Positions 38,181 through 52,375 are shown, numbered from the stretch's first letter. The stretch: DNA of 64,000 nucleotides from Rhynchonema sp. JSB1_4 (GCA_030248065.1 JASAMV010001920.1:1-64000); one strand, 5' to 3'. A program made the numbers and translations. Notes: generated by a model not told the origin, from the sequence alone.

Positions 38181-40371
38181 TAGGCCGCATTCACAATGCA
38201 ACGGATTAGCGGGTTAGCGGATTAGCGGGCCCGCTTTTCGCGCACGCTTTTGCATTCACAATGGAAATTGAAAAAGCGGATTAGCGGGTCAGCTAATTGG
38301 AGACCCGCTAATCCGCTAACCCGCTAATGCGCTAATCCGCAAAAAGTGTTTGCGCTCACAATGCACGTTGTCCGAGTTTAGGTGAAAAAGTAGATTTACT
38401 GAAAAATTTTGTTGTTTGTGTCTTTCTTTGTTCAACAAATGGCAAATTACACGCATCAAATCAATCAAATGTTGTTATTCTAAATGTTTCATTGGATTGC
38501 AGCATTTCCAACCAATAAACAGAAATATAGGAACACCGATCACGAAAATAGCACGAATAACACATAGGCGTATATTGGAGTGGTCAACTCAAGTGGTCGA
38601 ATCACTTTGTCAACTTACATTGTAGATTCGTCAACTCACCCCTAATGCCATGTATTATTTCTCGCATTTATTTAGGACTGCTGTGAGTTGACGAAGTGAT
38701 TTGACCACTTGAGTTGACCATTGTAATATTAGCCAAACTTCGACCACATGCGCCTCAGGCAGGACGCAGTGTTTTTATGCACGAACAAACCTTCGCGTGT
38801 GTGATAGCATAAGCAGGGACAGGGTTGGGCAAAAAAAAAAATTTTTTTTTTTTAAAAAAAAAATTTTTTTTTTTAAAAAAAGGTTTTTGAAAAAAATTTT
38901 TTTTTAAAAAAAAAATTTTTTTTTAAAAATTTTCGGGGGAACAAAATGTTCTAAAACGTCCAAAAATGGCCTTTTTGGGGGTTATTTTTTGTCATTTTTT
39001 CTCAAGGGTCGAAAAATTTTCTTCACAAAATCACCTTTGGGGCATGTATTTGGTACCTAAGATACCCCAAATGATGTAATAATACCTTCCCGTGATACAT
39101 GGGACACAGTATGCACGTGCCTACATGGTACTTCGATGTCATACCCCATCAGGTCGGTCATATAGGACTGATTCAGCTACCCGACAAGTATTTCTGCAGC
39201 TTATATTCTCAATTCTGTGTGGTTTATGAGTGAATCTTGCTTATTCGGCCACAAACTGTTGTGTCCGATACCACAGAGCAGCAATCAGCGGTCCATATCA
39301 AGCACAGACTGTTGGATCGTACCGAAATGACGTAAACACCCTTGATAAGTGATGCAAACCAAGTCACAAAAGTGACTTGTCAATTAAAGTTGCATTTTTT
39401 CGCGATTTTGTGCGTTTTTTAGGCAAATTTGGCAAAATTTCCCCGTATCTCAGACTTTTTAAAAAAAAAAATTTTTTTTTAAAAAAAAATTTTTTTTTAA
39501 AAAAAAAAACTTGTTTAAAAAAAAAATTTTTTTTTCCAACCCTGAGCATAAGCACTGCACTGTCTAGTTTAGCGCAACACAGACTTGCAGTTTACACGCT
39601 GCTAGGTTTATCACACACTTTATAGCACGATCGATGTAGAGCTGCGAAGCGCAGCGGCAGCGTGCTGGCCTGCTGAATAATAGGGCGCGTGTACGACACC
39701 GCCCATGGACATTACTGTACATTATCTTTTTCACTTTTTTGTTTTCATATGAAACCGTGTAAAAATAGTTGGCCGCTGTGGCAAAAATGTGAATGAGTTG
39801 AATTGCATTCTCGCATTGATTGTTCAATGCAAGTTATTTCTTCAGTGGCTGGCCGGCTGCCTTTACTTTCGCCACGATGCAAAGCCCGTCGGAAAAAACA
39901 GCAAGCACATTTTACAATACAGCATTTTGCAACCATGTCGTGTAGAGTCGAAACTGAACGCGATAATGATACCATACGTTGTAAAAAATCTCTTTTCCAA
40001 AAACATCAAACTGCAACAAAAACGTTTCCAATGAACGCAGGTGGTTAAGCTGCTCATGCATACACTTTTTTCATGCTCTGAAAATGTTTTTAAGGCAAAT
40101 AATAAACTTCTGAACGTGCGCCTCCGGTGCTAATCCGCAAAAAAATAGAACCAGTTCTAATCGTGAAAAGCGGATTAGCGGGCCCGCTAATCCGCTAACA
40201 GGCTAATCCGCTTTGCATTGTGAATGCACACTGCGTGCAGCGGTAGGGATAGGGGTGTGAAAAGTTGCTCGCCCGCTAATCCGCTAATCCGCTTTTTGCA
40301 TTGTGAATGCAAAAGCGTGCGCATCTCGCCCGCTAATCCGCTAATCCGCTTGCATTGTGAATGCGGCCTTA
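38181..40371. mobile_element. Foldback element with GCGGATTAGCGGG arms, carrying nested insertions
   Basis: Ends TTAGGCCGCATTCACAATGC and its complement; arms of GCGGATTAGCGGGTTAGCGG motif (38181-38345 and about 40130-40371). Nested inside are a palindrome with GGTCAACTCAAGTGGTC ends (38575-38735, related to 52240-52375) and the hAT-like element at 38814. No coding signal convinces me in the interior. Confidence 0.75.
38814..39544. mobile_element. hAT-like element nested in foldback element
   Basis: Begins CAGGGACAGGGTTGGGC, ends CCAACCCTG, with exact 8-bp duplication AGCATAAG (38806-38813, 39545-39552). The interior (TCAAGGGTCGAAAAATTTTC, AAGTGACTTGTCAATTAAAG) is shared with 44410-45036, 54299-54684 (partly) and 60370-60900. 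Confidence 0.85.
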
Positions 40372-40434
40372 GTAGTCAATTTGGACTCTGCGTAATGCCA
40401 CGCCACACCCAACCAGCCACACACTCGGCAAAGC

Positions 40435-40950
40435 CAGGGTTGGGCAAAAAACGTTTTTTTTCAAAAAATCGTTTTTTTTTAAAAAAAACGTTTTTTTTAA
40501 AAAAAAACGTTTTTTTTAAAACGCCCAGATGACCAAAATATGCCCCCCAAAAATTGGAAAACGCTCATGTTGGGAAGAAAACGTGGTTAAATGAAGTCAT
40601 TCTATGTGTTCTGAGGCAAAATAAACAGGTTTCAACCCTTTTCTAGCGAGTTGCTAAGATCCCATATCAGACCCGCATCGTGGGACCAACTTTGGCCGGG
40701 GTCATCACTGAAAGTCAAACTCCGTATATCGACGTATCTCGACAAAGTAAAAATTGGTCGAAAATTTTTTGAAAAAAATGGGACAAAAAATTGATTTTCC
40801 TTGATAATCAGGGTACTTCCCTGAAAAATCAGGGAAAATCAAGGAAATTCAGGATTTAAAAAAAAACGAAAAACGACCCAGGCGTTTTTTTTTAAAAAAA
40901 ACGTCGTTTTTTTTAAGAAAAAACGCCGTCGTTTTTTTTGCCCAACCCTG
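40435..40950. mobile_element. hAT-like element, copy
   Basis: Same family as 19962-20451, in opposite orientation of the centre. Exact 8-bp duplication GGCAAAGC (40427-40434, 40951-40958). Confidence 0.88.
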
Positions 40951-41477
40951 GGCAAAGCATGTTGATCCAGCTGAGGGGAAACGCGAAACTCGTTATTCTC
41001 TGTTTATTTGTAACAAGTGGTGACGACGACACGCTCGCGAAACTATTATACAGCACGCGTACTGTAGCTCAGTTTGTTTGCAAGCATGTCGTAGGGAAAA
41101 CATGTCAATATCGCGCGTGTGAACACGCAAACAGTTTACAAACTTTTGCTCACTTTGGTCTGCACCAGTTGTAAACAAGCTGCTGACTCATAAAAACAGG
41201 TTTGTTTCACAAGCCTCGCGCAAAAACTGCACATAATAATGCAATGTATACCGATGAAAATCGTTTGCTATCGCACATATATCATGGGGACTGCATCTAG
41301 GTAGTAGAAACATCAGTTTCATCCACACAACGTTACTGGTGCGTTGTTTTAACAAAACCCCAAAAAGTGGAGAAACAGAGCGGAAGCAATCGTTTAATGT
41401 TTCGATCATAGTTGAAACCATGCTACTTATCATGATTGCGCAACGCGCGGGGGCATGCACATCCGTTTGGATAATTG

Positions 41478-41485
41478 TATATAAG
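41478..41485 (+). promoter_or_regulatory. TATA box
   Basis: TATATAAG, about 30 bp before a CTCATTCTGA initiator-like stretch (about 41508) and 180 bp before a signal-peptide ATG at 41665. Spacing fits a core promoter. Confidence 0.5.
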
Positions 41486-41664
41486 GAGTTATTATTTCGC
41501 TCGAGCTCTCATTCTGAGAGGTTGTGTGCCGAACTTTACTGCAATTGCCCTGAGTTTACATCCTACGCTACACCTTTAACGCTATCATTGTCCTGCCAAG
41601 CCACAAGGTCCAGCCCCTCTCAATTGCTCCGTCGTTGCTCCCAACTCATAACCCTTTCACAGTG

Positions 41665-41817
41665 ATGCTGTCTCTGCTTGTAGCCCTGATAATCTTCCAA
41701 GGCTTCGCTTTCTTCGATGACCGGGCCCGGGCTGCTTATTTGCCAAAAATGATGCGCGATGGTCCGAATATGGATGGCGCCCCGCTCACTCCACCACGAC
41801 ACGAAATGCAGCCAAAG
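41665..41817 (+). CDS. Signal-peptide first exon of a secreted protein
   Basis: ATG followed by MLSLLVALIIFQGFAFF, a clear hydrophobic leader, then DDRARAAYLPKMMRDGP and PPRHEMQPK, ending at AAG before gtactt, a usable donor. If unspliced, the frame stops at 41841 after 58 residues in total. A TATA box lies 180 bp upstream. No following exon was identified. Could be a small secreted peptide precursor. Confidence 0.45.
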
Positions 41818-42109
41818 GTACTTGGGGATGAGGCTAATTAGTCTCCTTGATGTTGAAGACTGCCTAATACCGTAAAGTGGTTGACGCGTGGAATACTCAG
41901 AGTTTCGAACGCACATGCGCAAACAATCGGAATCCGTTTTTTGCACTCCAAGAAATGTTATGCGTCAATGACTCTATGACAATCACATGTGTCAACCATT
42001 TTACAATTAGTCTACGCATTGGGATTCGCTTCGACATAGGTTAGGTTAAATTTGACAGCAAAACATAACCGAATCCACGGCTTATAATGCTACAGTCAAA
42101 TGAAATCAC

Positions 42110-42440
42110 ATTTATTATTCTCGCGCTGGGGCACATGTATTGTTGCTTGATTTTTATGACAAGACTTGGCGACTTGGCTTGACGACAGTACAATTAGCCC
42201 AATCCATTCTGTTGTGGTGCATGTAGACTGATGGTCGTCTTTGTGAACCTTCGAATACCGTTGGTGCACCAGGACATCGTCAGTGAACATATCTGCAAGG
42301 AGCCCGTGTGCTCCCCAATACCATCGTAAATTGATGAAAGACCAATCCAAAAATTTTTTCCCAGGTCAACCAACCTGAAGATGCTGGACCGACATACCGC
42401 AAGGCCACGGCACTGTCCCGAACAACCGATCACAGCTAAA
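42110..42440 (-). pseudogene. Decayed C-type lectin domain
   Basis: On the minus strand one frame reads CRGLAVCRSSIFRLVDL then KNFWIGLSS, like the helix-2 to WIGL core of a C-type lectin domain. The match continues in another frame (LRWYWGAHGLLADMFTDD, later CTTTEWIGL). The frame change right after WIGL and the lack of a clean C-terminal cysteine pair point to a frameshifted relic. The intact lectin is at 52491-54793. Confidence 0.42.
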
Positions 42441-42449
42441 CTGTGCACA

Positions 42450-44080
42450 TGTCTTTAAAGATTGTTTCTGGTTTTCTTCATTTACAATGACTTTTTATTG
42501 CCTTTCCGTTATTAGTTAACAAATATTACATAATAGTGTAGATATCCTTCTACACGGTGAAGCCTTTTTCATATCGTTGCTTTTTTCCAATATCCGGTTG
42601 CGTGACCAATCACATGCAAATGTCTAGGCTGGTTTACGTCAACTAAATGTGAACCAAGCTTTATAATTCGGGCGATACGGTTATTTTACAAAATGCCATT
42701 TCTTACATTGAATTCATAACCTGGTAGCTATTTTAGGCGGGCTTCACAATATGCATGCACGTTTGTGCGTCAACATGTATAGTGTTGAAATATAGCCAGG
42801 TAGAATGACTGGCAAACGCGCCTGCATTGTGAATTCGGCCATATCAAACACAGTACAGTTTTCACGAACTATGCTTGTCACACGTTACATCTTCATGATT
42901 TCAGTATTTGCACAAAGGAATTCATCTCAAATTACTAATTTTCATTGGTCGATATAATCAAACTTGGTGATCGAATGTGACTTGCCTTGGTAGCTCGTGA
43001 GTCTTGCATTAACAATGTCAAGAAATTTACTGGAGCCACTAATTTCGTCCAGCTTATTATGGTACATATGTAGTTATTCATTTTAGGTCGGGGAACATCT
43101 TTTACGCTGGACGAAATTAGTTGCATCACAAAATTTCTTGACATCCTTTACTCAAAAAAGTCTCGTGGCCAAGGCAGGGGGGCACTTTCTATTTCAATTG
43201 TAACGAGTTACGGTTGATTTTTGAATTGGTCATATCATTCGATATCGTTGTTTCTGTTTTTTCGACCAGCGTAAAAGTTGTTCACAATGCACATGGGAGC
43301 AACTTTCACGCTGGTCGAACTAACACAAACAATGAGATCGAAAGATATGATAAAACCAAAAACTTACAAATTGTAAGTTTTTATAATTGTACGAAATAGA
43401 AAGTGCCCCCTGGATCAGATCCGATCCGATTACCAAGTTTGATATCGCTCATTGTCTAAAAAATTGTAACTTGATGTCTTTATTTGTTTCGTCTGGCTTG
43501 CGCATGTTTTGACGCACCTTACTTCGAGTAAAGTGACTAGTAATCTTGATGCTGTTTCTATTTTCTTATAGTTGCTCAGTATAATATCAGTTCCGGTGTT
43601 TTCTCGCTGCGAGCAGAGTAAAAAAAACAGATTTTTTAACCGACTCTATTGAAAAAACTTTTTAATTTTTTTTGCAAATCACTTTTTTATTCTGGACCAC
43701 CCAAAAATTTGGTCTCCAAAGAATGAAATCAGTAGCTGAATACTCATGTTAGGTAGTTAGATATGTTTTGAGGGACACAAGAGAGAACCTTTCCACCGAC
43801 TTATATGTTTGCATCGATCAGCTCCGATGTAATCCCTTCAATCATGACTGATACACTCGAAGGGCAAAGTAGACTTAGTTTTAAAAACAAAAAAGTGGCC
43901 AACTTTTATTTTAAAGAATTATTTTCTAAAAATTTCTTCGAAAGATTTTTTTACCTTTCTTCAATACAACCCTGGTTGCGACTGCTATGCATGCGTATAC
44001 ATAATGCATTGTACATTTATGTAAAATGCCTGGAAACAATAAAGTTATATGTTGCATTCGGTCAAAAACATTTATTCGTG
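42450..44080. other. Repeat-rich stretch without a gene
   Basis: Two small palindromes (about 42960-43150 with AATTTCTTGACAT; 43180-43410 with GGGGGCACTTTCTATTTC ends) and a hAT-like relic (43616-43975). No coding signal seen. Confidence 0.55.
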
Positions 44081-44167
44081 GAAAGCGCGCACTGAGAGTC
44101 TTGACAACTACAAAATAAAAATTACAAAGAAATGACAAAATGTTAGAAAGCGTTGATCAGGCTGATC

Positions 44168-44235
44168 AAATACTCACTGCAAAACGCGCTTCCAGCAGTC
44201 GAATTCTTCTCCAATCATTCCCTGGCACTTGTGAC
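44168..44235 (-). CDS. Gene J: small Cys-rich exon
   Basis: Minus strand: acceptor (tacag), then HKCQGMIGEEFDCWKRVL and a good donor (GTGAGT). The next acceptor (ttttgtag, near 44108) gives CQDSQC and ARFPRIN in matching phase, so two exons of a cysteine-rich product can be joined. Upstream is a hAT-like element. An inverted copy lies at 45640-45830. Family not recognised. Confidence 0.4.
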
Positions 44236-44292
44236 TGTACTGCCATACTGTAGGTGCCATACTGTAATGATGTTCCCAATCACGGGGGTAAC

Positions 44293-45036
44293 CAGGGTTG
44301 GGCAAAAAAAAAGGTTTTACAAAAGGTTAAAGGTTTTTTAAAAAAATACAGCACTGTCCTTCAGTGAAACATTGTTGTGTGCATATACAAACCTGTCAGC
44401 AGAGTTGGGCAAAAAAAGGTTGTTGAAAAAAAATTTTTTAATTTTTTCGGGGGAACAAAATGTTCTAAAACGTCCAAAAATGGCCTTTTTGGGGTCATTT
44501 TTTCTCAAGGGTCGAAAAATTTTCTTCACAAAATCACTTTTGGGGCATGTATTTGGTATCTAAGATGCCCCAAATGATGTTATTATACCTTCCCGTGATA
44601 CATGAGACACAGTACGCATGCACTTACATGGTACTTTGATGTCATACCCCATCGGGTCGGTCATATACGACTGATTCAGCGACCCGACAAGTATTTCTGC
44701 AGCTTATATTCTCAATTCTGTATGGTTTACGAGTGAATCTTGCTTATTCGACCACAAACTGTTGTGTCTGATACCACAGAGCAGCTATCATAGGTCCATA
44801 ACAAGCACAGACTGTTGGATCGCATCGAAATGGCGTAAACACCCTTCATAAGTGATGCAAACCAAGTCACAAAAGTGACTTGTCAATTAAAGTTGCATTT
44901 TTTCGCGATTTTGCGCGTTTTTTAGACAAATTTGGTAAAATTTCCCCGAATCTGAGACTTTTTAAAAAAAATTTTTTTTTTAAAAAAATTTTTTTTTAAA
45001 AAAAAACTTGTTTAAAAAAAATTTTTTTTCCAACGG
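44293..45036. mobile_element. Composite hAT-like element
   Basis: CAGGGTTGGGC at the left, 8-bp duplication GGGGTAAC on both sides (44285-44292, 45037-45044). A second element start (AGAGTTGGGCAAAAAAAGG) near 44402 shows nesting or an internal duplication; 60300-60900 has the same internal arrangement. Confidence 0.75.
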
Positions 45037-45289
45037 GGGGTAACGGTAGTTACCCTCCATCCATATATCTTGGTTGGGAACCGAACGATCGCGTTTTGGC
45101 GTTGCAGGGTTTGTAATATGTCTATCGGAAGGACAGTTCGATAGGATGAGAGACCGCGGATTTTTTTTGAAATTCTCAAGTGAAACATCACCAGGCTGGA
45201 TTTAGTCGTTTTTGCCTATACCTTGTGTGTTAAAAACTGGCGCGGTGGCGTGTTACAGATTTTTGATGATGTTTTGACTGTTGGAGTGA

Positions 45290-45417
45290 CCGTGCAGCCG
45301 TTACAGATTGCTGAAAATTTCGGCTCGATCCACCCAGTAGAAAGGTGTTTTTCAGCCGCATGGAAAGTTTGCGTTTCCGGCGGCTACATAAAGTGGGACA
45401 TTTCACAACTGTGCTAA
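45290..45417 (+). CDS. Possible terminal exon
   Basis: After an acceptor at gtgcag (near 45297) the frame reads PLQIAENFGSIHPVERCFSA then AAWKVCVSGGYIKWDISQLC and TAA. Composition looks coding and it has three cysteines. It lies between the inverted arms of gene J. No upstream exon identified and no family recognised. Confidence 0.38.
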
Positions 45418-45639
45418 GTAACCTGAATCAGGCCGGGTAAGTCGTATATTCGATTTGTCCAGTGGTGGGGGCGTCGGCAAAAGACGTACCATAAATTAAT
45501 ATGATGTGTGCGAGAAAACGGTAGGTGATGGTTCACTTTAGTTTTTGGTGGTTGGTCGGACGTAAGGTATAAGCCAAGGTATACGGAGGGTAACTACCGT
45601 ACCCCCGTGATTGGGAACATCATTACAGTATGGCACCTA

Positions 45640-45830
45640 CAGTATGGCAGTACAGTCACCAAACGCCAGGAGTGATTGGAGAAGAATTCGACTGCTGGAA
45701 GCGCGTTTTGCAATGATCAGCCTGATCGACGCTTTCTAACACTTTGTCATTTCTTTGTAATTTTTATTTTGTAGTTGTCAAGACTCTCAGTGCAAATGGC
45801 TCGTGTTGGTGAAGTTTGCTAATACATATA
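45640..45830 (+). pseudogene. Inverted copy of gene J exons with the donor deleted
   Basis: Plus-strand copy (GVIGEEFDCWKRVL, then CQDSQC) of the gene J exons. An 8-base loss removes the GTGAGT donor, so the exon runs into a stop. It is the right arm of an inverted repeat (44080-44290 against 45600-45800). Confidence 0.55.
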
Positions 45831-46160
45831 CTATTACCATAATGTAGAAGCAGTGAGTAGAGTAGAGTTGCAACACATGCTACTGATGTGCATGATAGCA
45901 GGTGCTTCGCCAGTCACGGAATATAATTCCTCGTGTAGAAACTTACAAGCGCCCAAGTATTTAGCCTTGTAGCAGTCTGAGATTGTGAAACAAGAAGAGG
46001 GAATGCGAAAATAAATTTGAAAATTCCCAACGAAACACCGAAATTGCGCTGAAACCAACCAACGTCAAAGGTCAAATAATGCAGAAAAATATGTTCTGTT
46101 GCACACGCACAACGTCACGCAAAATATGGCAAAAAAACCCCGAAAATTTCTGTGAATACT

Positions 46161-47156
46161 TAGGGTGGCCCAAAAGTAGCTACACTAGGTTAAGGATGAC
46201 GTGTGGGAAACTCTTACGAAAAGGTTTCAAATAGGCTAAAAATTGGGTAACGGGGGTTTTCGAAAATAATGGGAATGGGAATCCGAAAATACTCTCAATT
46301 TTTAGTCCGGGTGTTTTGGGTCCAAGAAATCGCAGGGCCAAATTTTTGGACCCAAATCTGACGGGTCCTGTGTGGACTGGAAGTCTGCTAGCCAGCGCAA
46401 CGTGTAGCGTGTAGCGTGCAAAGCAGTGTGTGTCTGCACGGTTGCATGGGTATTGGTCGCACAATGACTATATGAGAATCCATCCCCCTAATTTTCCTGC
46501 ATTGAAAAGGCGGATATTTGGCATTTTTTTTAAATTGGACCAGGTTTTGACAAGAACTTTGTATGCTCATCAATGAGAAGAATGAGAAACACACGTGTGC
46601 AGAAGTTTCACCCTGAATTCTGCGCAACCGAAATGGTTCGGGCTCGGGTTACTGTAGCCACGTGTTACATGCTTATGTGTGAAATCGATACACACACACA
46701 CACACGTTGATCACTCCCGATAAATAAACCGGGAAAAGAAAGAGAAAATAACTCCTTGTCAAAACCTGATTCAATTTGAAAAAAATCGCCAGAAACCCTC
46801 CTTGCCGATGTAGGAAAAATATATGGGGATGGATTCTCATATAGTCATTGTGCGACCAATATAAGTGCAACTTTGAGCCGCAGCCAGACCGCGTTCCCGT
46901 AGCTCAGTTGGTAGAGCAACTGGCTGTCCAGGCCTGGTGGCTGGGAGGTCGGAGGTTCGAGTCCTTGCGGGAGCATACGTTTGGTGTGGCGGTTCAGAGT
47001 TCACACCTGTTTCTTGGATCCAAACTGTGAGGACTAAACCATACAGGTCATTTGCGGATTCCGCCATGTCCCGTTACCAAATTTTTTGACTATTTGATGC
47101 GTTTTCGTGAGAGTTTCCCATCCTTAACATAGTGCAGTTAATCTTGGAACACCCTA
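46161..47156. mobile_element. Inverted-repeat element with nested MITE and tRNA-like SINE
   Basis: Ends TAGGGTGGCCCAAAAG and the diverged complement; inner arms share GGTTAAGGATG and GGGAAACTCT. Nested: a GGTCGCACAATGACTA MITE (46450-46861) and a tRNA-like sequence (46893-46975). No coding region. Confidence 0.6.
46893..46975 (+). other. tRNA-like sequence (probable SINE head or tRNA pseudogene)
   Basis: Seven-base acceptor pairing (GTTCCCG with CGGGAGC), a D-ar with box A (TAGCTCAGTTGG, stem GCTC/GAGC) and box B (GGTTCGAGTCC). The middle has no clean 5-bp anticodon stem with a 7-base loop and is about ten bases too long, and the T stem has a mismatch. So it is not a credible functional tRNA; a tRNA-derived SINE is likelier. 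Confidence 0.55.
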
Positions 47157-47310
47157 TTCATGTTGCAAATAAAGTGTCACTGAAAAACGTGTCAAAAACA
47201 GCTGACATATTCTCTGATCACCCTATACCTAAATGGGGTAGTCAAGCCAACTCAAGTCCATAAAGAATATTCAGTGGTCAGACCATAACTTCCGCATAAT
47301 TAATAATACT

Positions 47311-47535
47311 GGGTGATATTTTCGAAACGGTGTAAAGGTGAGTTGGGTGTAAAGGTCGGTGTAAGCTCAATCGAAAGCTCGGTCGGTGTCAGCTCGGTGT
47401 AAACATGAAACATTGCCTGCTGTTAACGTGGAATGTTTCATGTTTACACCGAGCTGACACCGACCGAGCTTTCGACCGAGCTTACACCGACCTTTACACC
47501 CAACTCACCTTTACACCGTTTCGAAAATATCACCC
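47311..47535. mobile_element. Foldback MITE, FB-1 copy
   Basis: Very regular copy: GGGTGATATTTTCGAAACGG ends, arms of GTAAAGGTCGGTGTAA, loop with TGAAACATT and ATGTTTCA. Confidence 0.85.
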
Positions 47536-47929
47536 ACTGTCTGAATAATAATAATAATAACTTCTGTCTGATAAAACTGCCTGGTCATTCACGTCTCAAT
47601 GGGGATAATATAAAAGTGGTTTGAAGGCAGCCGGTTTGAAAAAGTTCACAAAATAAACAGAGATAATATACATAGAAGCAGTGGTTTTTTATAAAAAAAA
47701 ATTATAAAATTTCTTAATTTAGAATCGTTCCAAAAGTTAAAAAAGTCAAAATTATTTCAAAATTCGAAAAATTCTCTCTCTTTTTGATAGAGAAGTGCTA
47801 TTTTTGCATAAAAAATGCTACTGTTGACATCACGTGACCGTACCATAGTCGTATTGAGTACCACCAGCAATAATTTCACCCAAATTTGCCGTTTTGAGTG
47901 TCACAAAGCAAAACCAAGGCACCCACACC

Positions 47930-48413
47930 CAGGGTTGGGCAAAAAAACGACGGCGTTTTTTCTTAAAAAACGACGTTTTTTTTAAAAAAAACGTCTGGGT
48001 CGTTTTTTGTTTTTTAAATCCTGAATTTCCTTGATTTTCCCTGATTTTTCAGGGAAAGTACCCTGATCATCAAGGAAAATCAATTTTTTGTCCCATTTTT
48101 TTTCAAAAAATTTTCGACCAATTTTTACTTTGTCGAGATACGTCGATATACGGAGTTGACTTTCAATGATGACCCCGGCCAAAGTTGGTCCCATGATGCG
48201 GGTCTGATATGGGATCTTAACAACTCGCCAGAAAAGGGTTGTAACCCGTTTATTTTTGCCTCAGAACACATAGAATTACTTCATTTAACCACGTTTTCTT
48301 CCCAACATGAGCGTTTTCCAATTTTTTGGGGGCATATTTTGGTCATCTGGGCGTTTTAAAAAAACGTTTAAAAAAACGATTTTTTGAAGAAAAACGTTTT
48401 TTGCCCAACCCTG
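47930..48413. mobile_element. hAT-like element, copy
   Basis: Same family as 19962-20451; exact 8-bp duplication CCCACACC (47922-47929, 48414-48421). Confidence 0.87.
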
Positions 48414-49221
48414 CCCACACCCACACCACCTGGGGGAGGTGTACGGGTGTGTATCTGACGACGACTGGTTCTCATTGACCAAAGGTATTGTTTTCGTATC
48501 ACCAGTGCTTTATATGCACTTGGTACCCATTATGGATCAATAATACCACTATTTTTTGCTTCAGCGTTCTTTTTTTCGTTTAGGGCAGTTTCTGGCTGGA
48601 ATAAAAAAATTTAAATAAAAATGTTCTTTTTAAATGGAGTTCTAATGAAAAAAATTCCATCAACCACTGCATAGGGGCATTGGTCGCACAACGACTATAT
48701 GAGAATCCATCCAAAATTTTTCCTGAATTGACAAGCCAGAAAATTCAAATTGACGTTGCGCGGCAACGTGTAACCACACATAAAGTATGCAGTAACCGAA
48801 ATGTTTCGGAGATTAAGAACGTGGTTGAGTGGCTAGTTTATTTTCGGATGAAAATGTTTCGCAAGAGATACAAATAGCTCAGTGGTTAAGCATGGCTCAT
48901 CCTTGGAATCCTGAAAATCCAAGGTTTGTTTTGGATGGATTCTCTTGTGGTCATTGTGCGACCAATACGTTGAAGTAAAAACATGCACTTCATTGCTAAA
49001 CATAATGTAGATATCCAGCCGCGCTGACATAGAAGGCCGGCTCATTCTCTCCGACCATGCCCAGACGACAATCAAGTGTGTACGGATGATGGCTGAAATA
49101 ATCGCATTTTGGCCATGTATCAGGTGTGGAACCGAATTGATATAGAATCTGAGGCTGGTGTGCCCTTTGCTGCCATGGATTTGGCAGCAACATGGATGGA
49201 AGTGTCACATCTCGAGATTTA

Positions 49222-51269
<2,048 letters not shown>

Positions 51270-51719
51270 GTTTGCAAACTATTTCCTGCTGCAATAAACA
51301 GTGATTTACGGTAACATTGCTCTGACCACTCACTTTCAACTTTTGGAAGATGGTCCTCCTGGGCAGAGGCCAACCTATGCTCCAATAACTGAAAACCCGC
51401 CCATACTAAAGTCGGTTTTGACCTTTAGAGGTTGCCCGCCTTGGACTGGACGGCACAAGAAATATTTATAAAACGAATACCAGGTCAGGAAACCCCAAGA
51501 TTTTTTAGCTCACAATCCATTTTGATTTTTTTTTTGAAGATGTTTCCAATCGAAACCTACAGTATATATTTTAGCCCACTATGCTAATTTTTTCTCTTTC
51601 GACCGCATGAAAATCAGCTCGCCGCCCGCCGATGACCAGGATTTTCTGCCTCTAAAAAACTAAATTGACTAAAACTAAAAACTAAATTACATATTGTATA
51701 GTCCATGCAAATGTCGACA

Positions 51720-52040
51720 CCTTTTTTCTGAAGCCGGCTTGGCCAGATCCAATAATGTTCCGGTTCCACGTATTTCGAAAGCGAAAGAAACAGAAACGCA
51801 AGTATATTTCCACCTCGGTGTCTAAATTCCCTTTTGACTCCCAAACCATTTTGTGCGTTGAACAACATTGCTGTTCGCGTAAGCACGCAACACGTTTGAG
51901 GTTGGCCAGCTGGAGCTTGTCATCATCTCTCTCGGCACATTCTCTTTCTTTCGTTTTCGAAATTCGTAGAACCGGAACATTACTGGATGTGGCCAAACCA
52001 GCTTCAGAAAAAAGTGTCTCACGGGCACTTCGATCGGATG
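51720..52040. mobile_element. Foldback element with TTTCGAAAGCGAAAG arms
   Basis: Inverted arms with CTGAAGCCGGCTTGGCCAGA and ATGTTCCGGTTC. The centre, on minus, has the core GATGATGACAAGCTCCAGC shared by other foldback families. It lies just 3' of the PAN-like exon. Confidence 0.72.
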
Positions 52041-52075
52041 GAATATGTATGCCATATTCTGCTTCAGTCACTAAC

Positions 52076-52214
52076 ACAAAACTGCCACAGGCCCAGTTTT
52101 CGTGACACAGCAGTGCACAGCCAGCACGGGTCGTCGTCACACGCTTGAACACGGCCGCGTCGATTAAATTGGTGTCAACGCCGACAACACGAAATCGACT
52201 GATCGTGGTGACAC
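52076..52214 (-). CDS. Gene I: PAN/Apple-like exon
   Basis: Acceptor ttctgcag, then VTTISRFRVVGVDTNLIDAA, RAGCALLCHENWACGSF and an excellent donor (GTTAGT) in phase 2. The pattern C-x3-C-x5-C-x-SF is that of the PAN/Apple core helix. In the candidate gene H the last exon starts in the same phase with YNVGNRDCQL, the usual continuation of a PAN domain. Here the next exon was not found; a foldback element lies immediately 3'. Function would be protein or carbohydrate binding, extracellular. May be a remnant. Confidence 0.48.
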
Positions 52215-52239
52215 CTGCAGAAAACGCGCTTATATTACA

Positions 52240-52375
52240 GTGGTCAACTGAAGTGGTCAAATCACCACTCACATTGTGGAGTAGTCAACTCACCCAATGT
52301 CATGAGTTTCTTACGCTCATTTTTGGGGCTGCTGTGTGTTGACGAAGTAATTTGACAACTGTATTAGCCAAAAAC
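52240..52375. mobile_element. Palindromic MITE (GTGGTCAACT ends)
   Basis: Related to 38575-38735. It lies between the PAN-like exon and the lectin gene. Confidence 0.7.

Noticed and set aside
46848..47067. ORFs reading PVAQLVEQL (plus) and TSDLPATRPGQPVALPTELR (minus)
   Set aside because: Well-known spurious translations of a tRNA-like sequence; a functional tRNA was also rejected because no proper anticodon stem forms.
51682..52272. Single 196-aa minus-strand protein
   Set aside because: Only 52076-52214 looks coding; the rest is a foldback element that happens to stay open.
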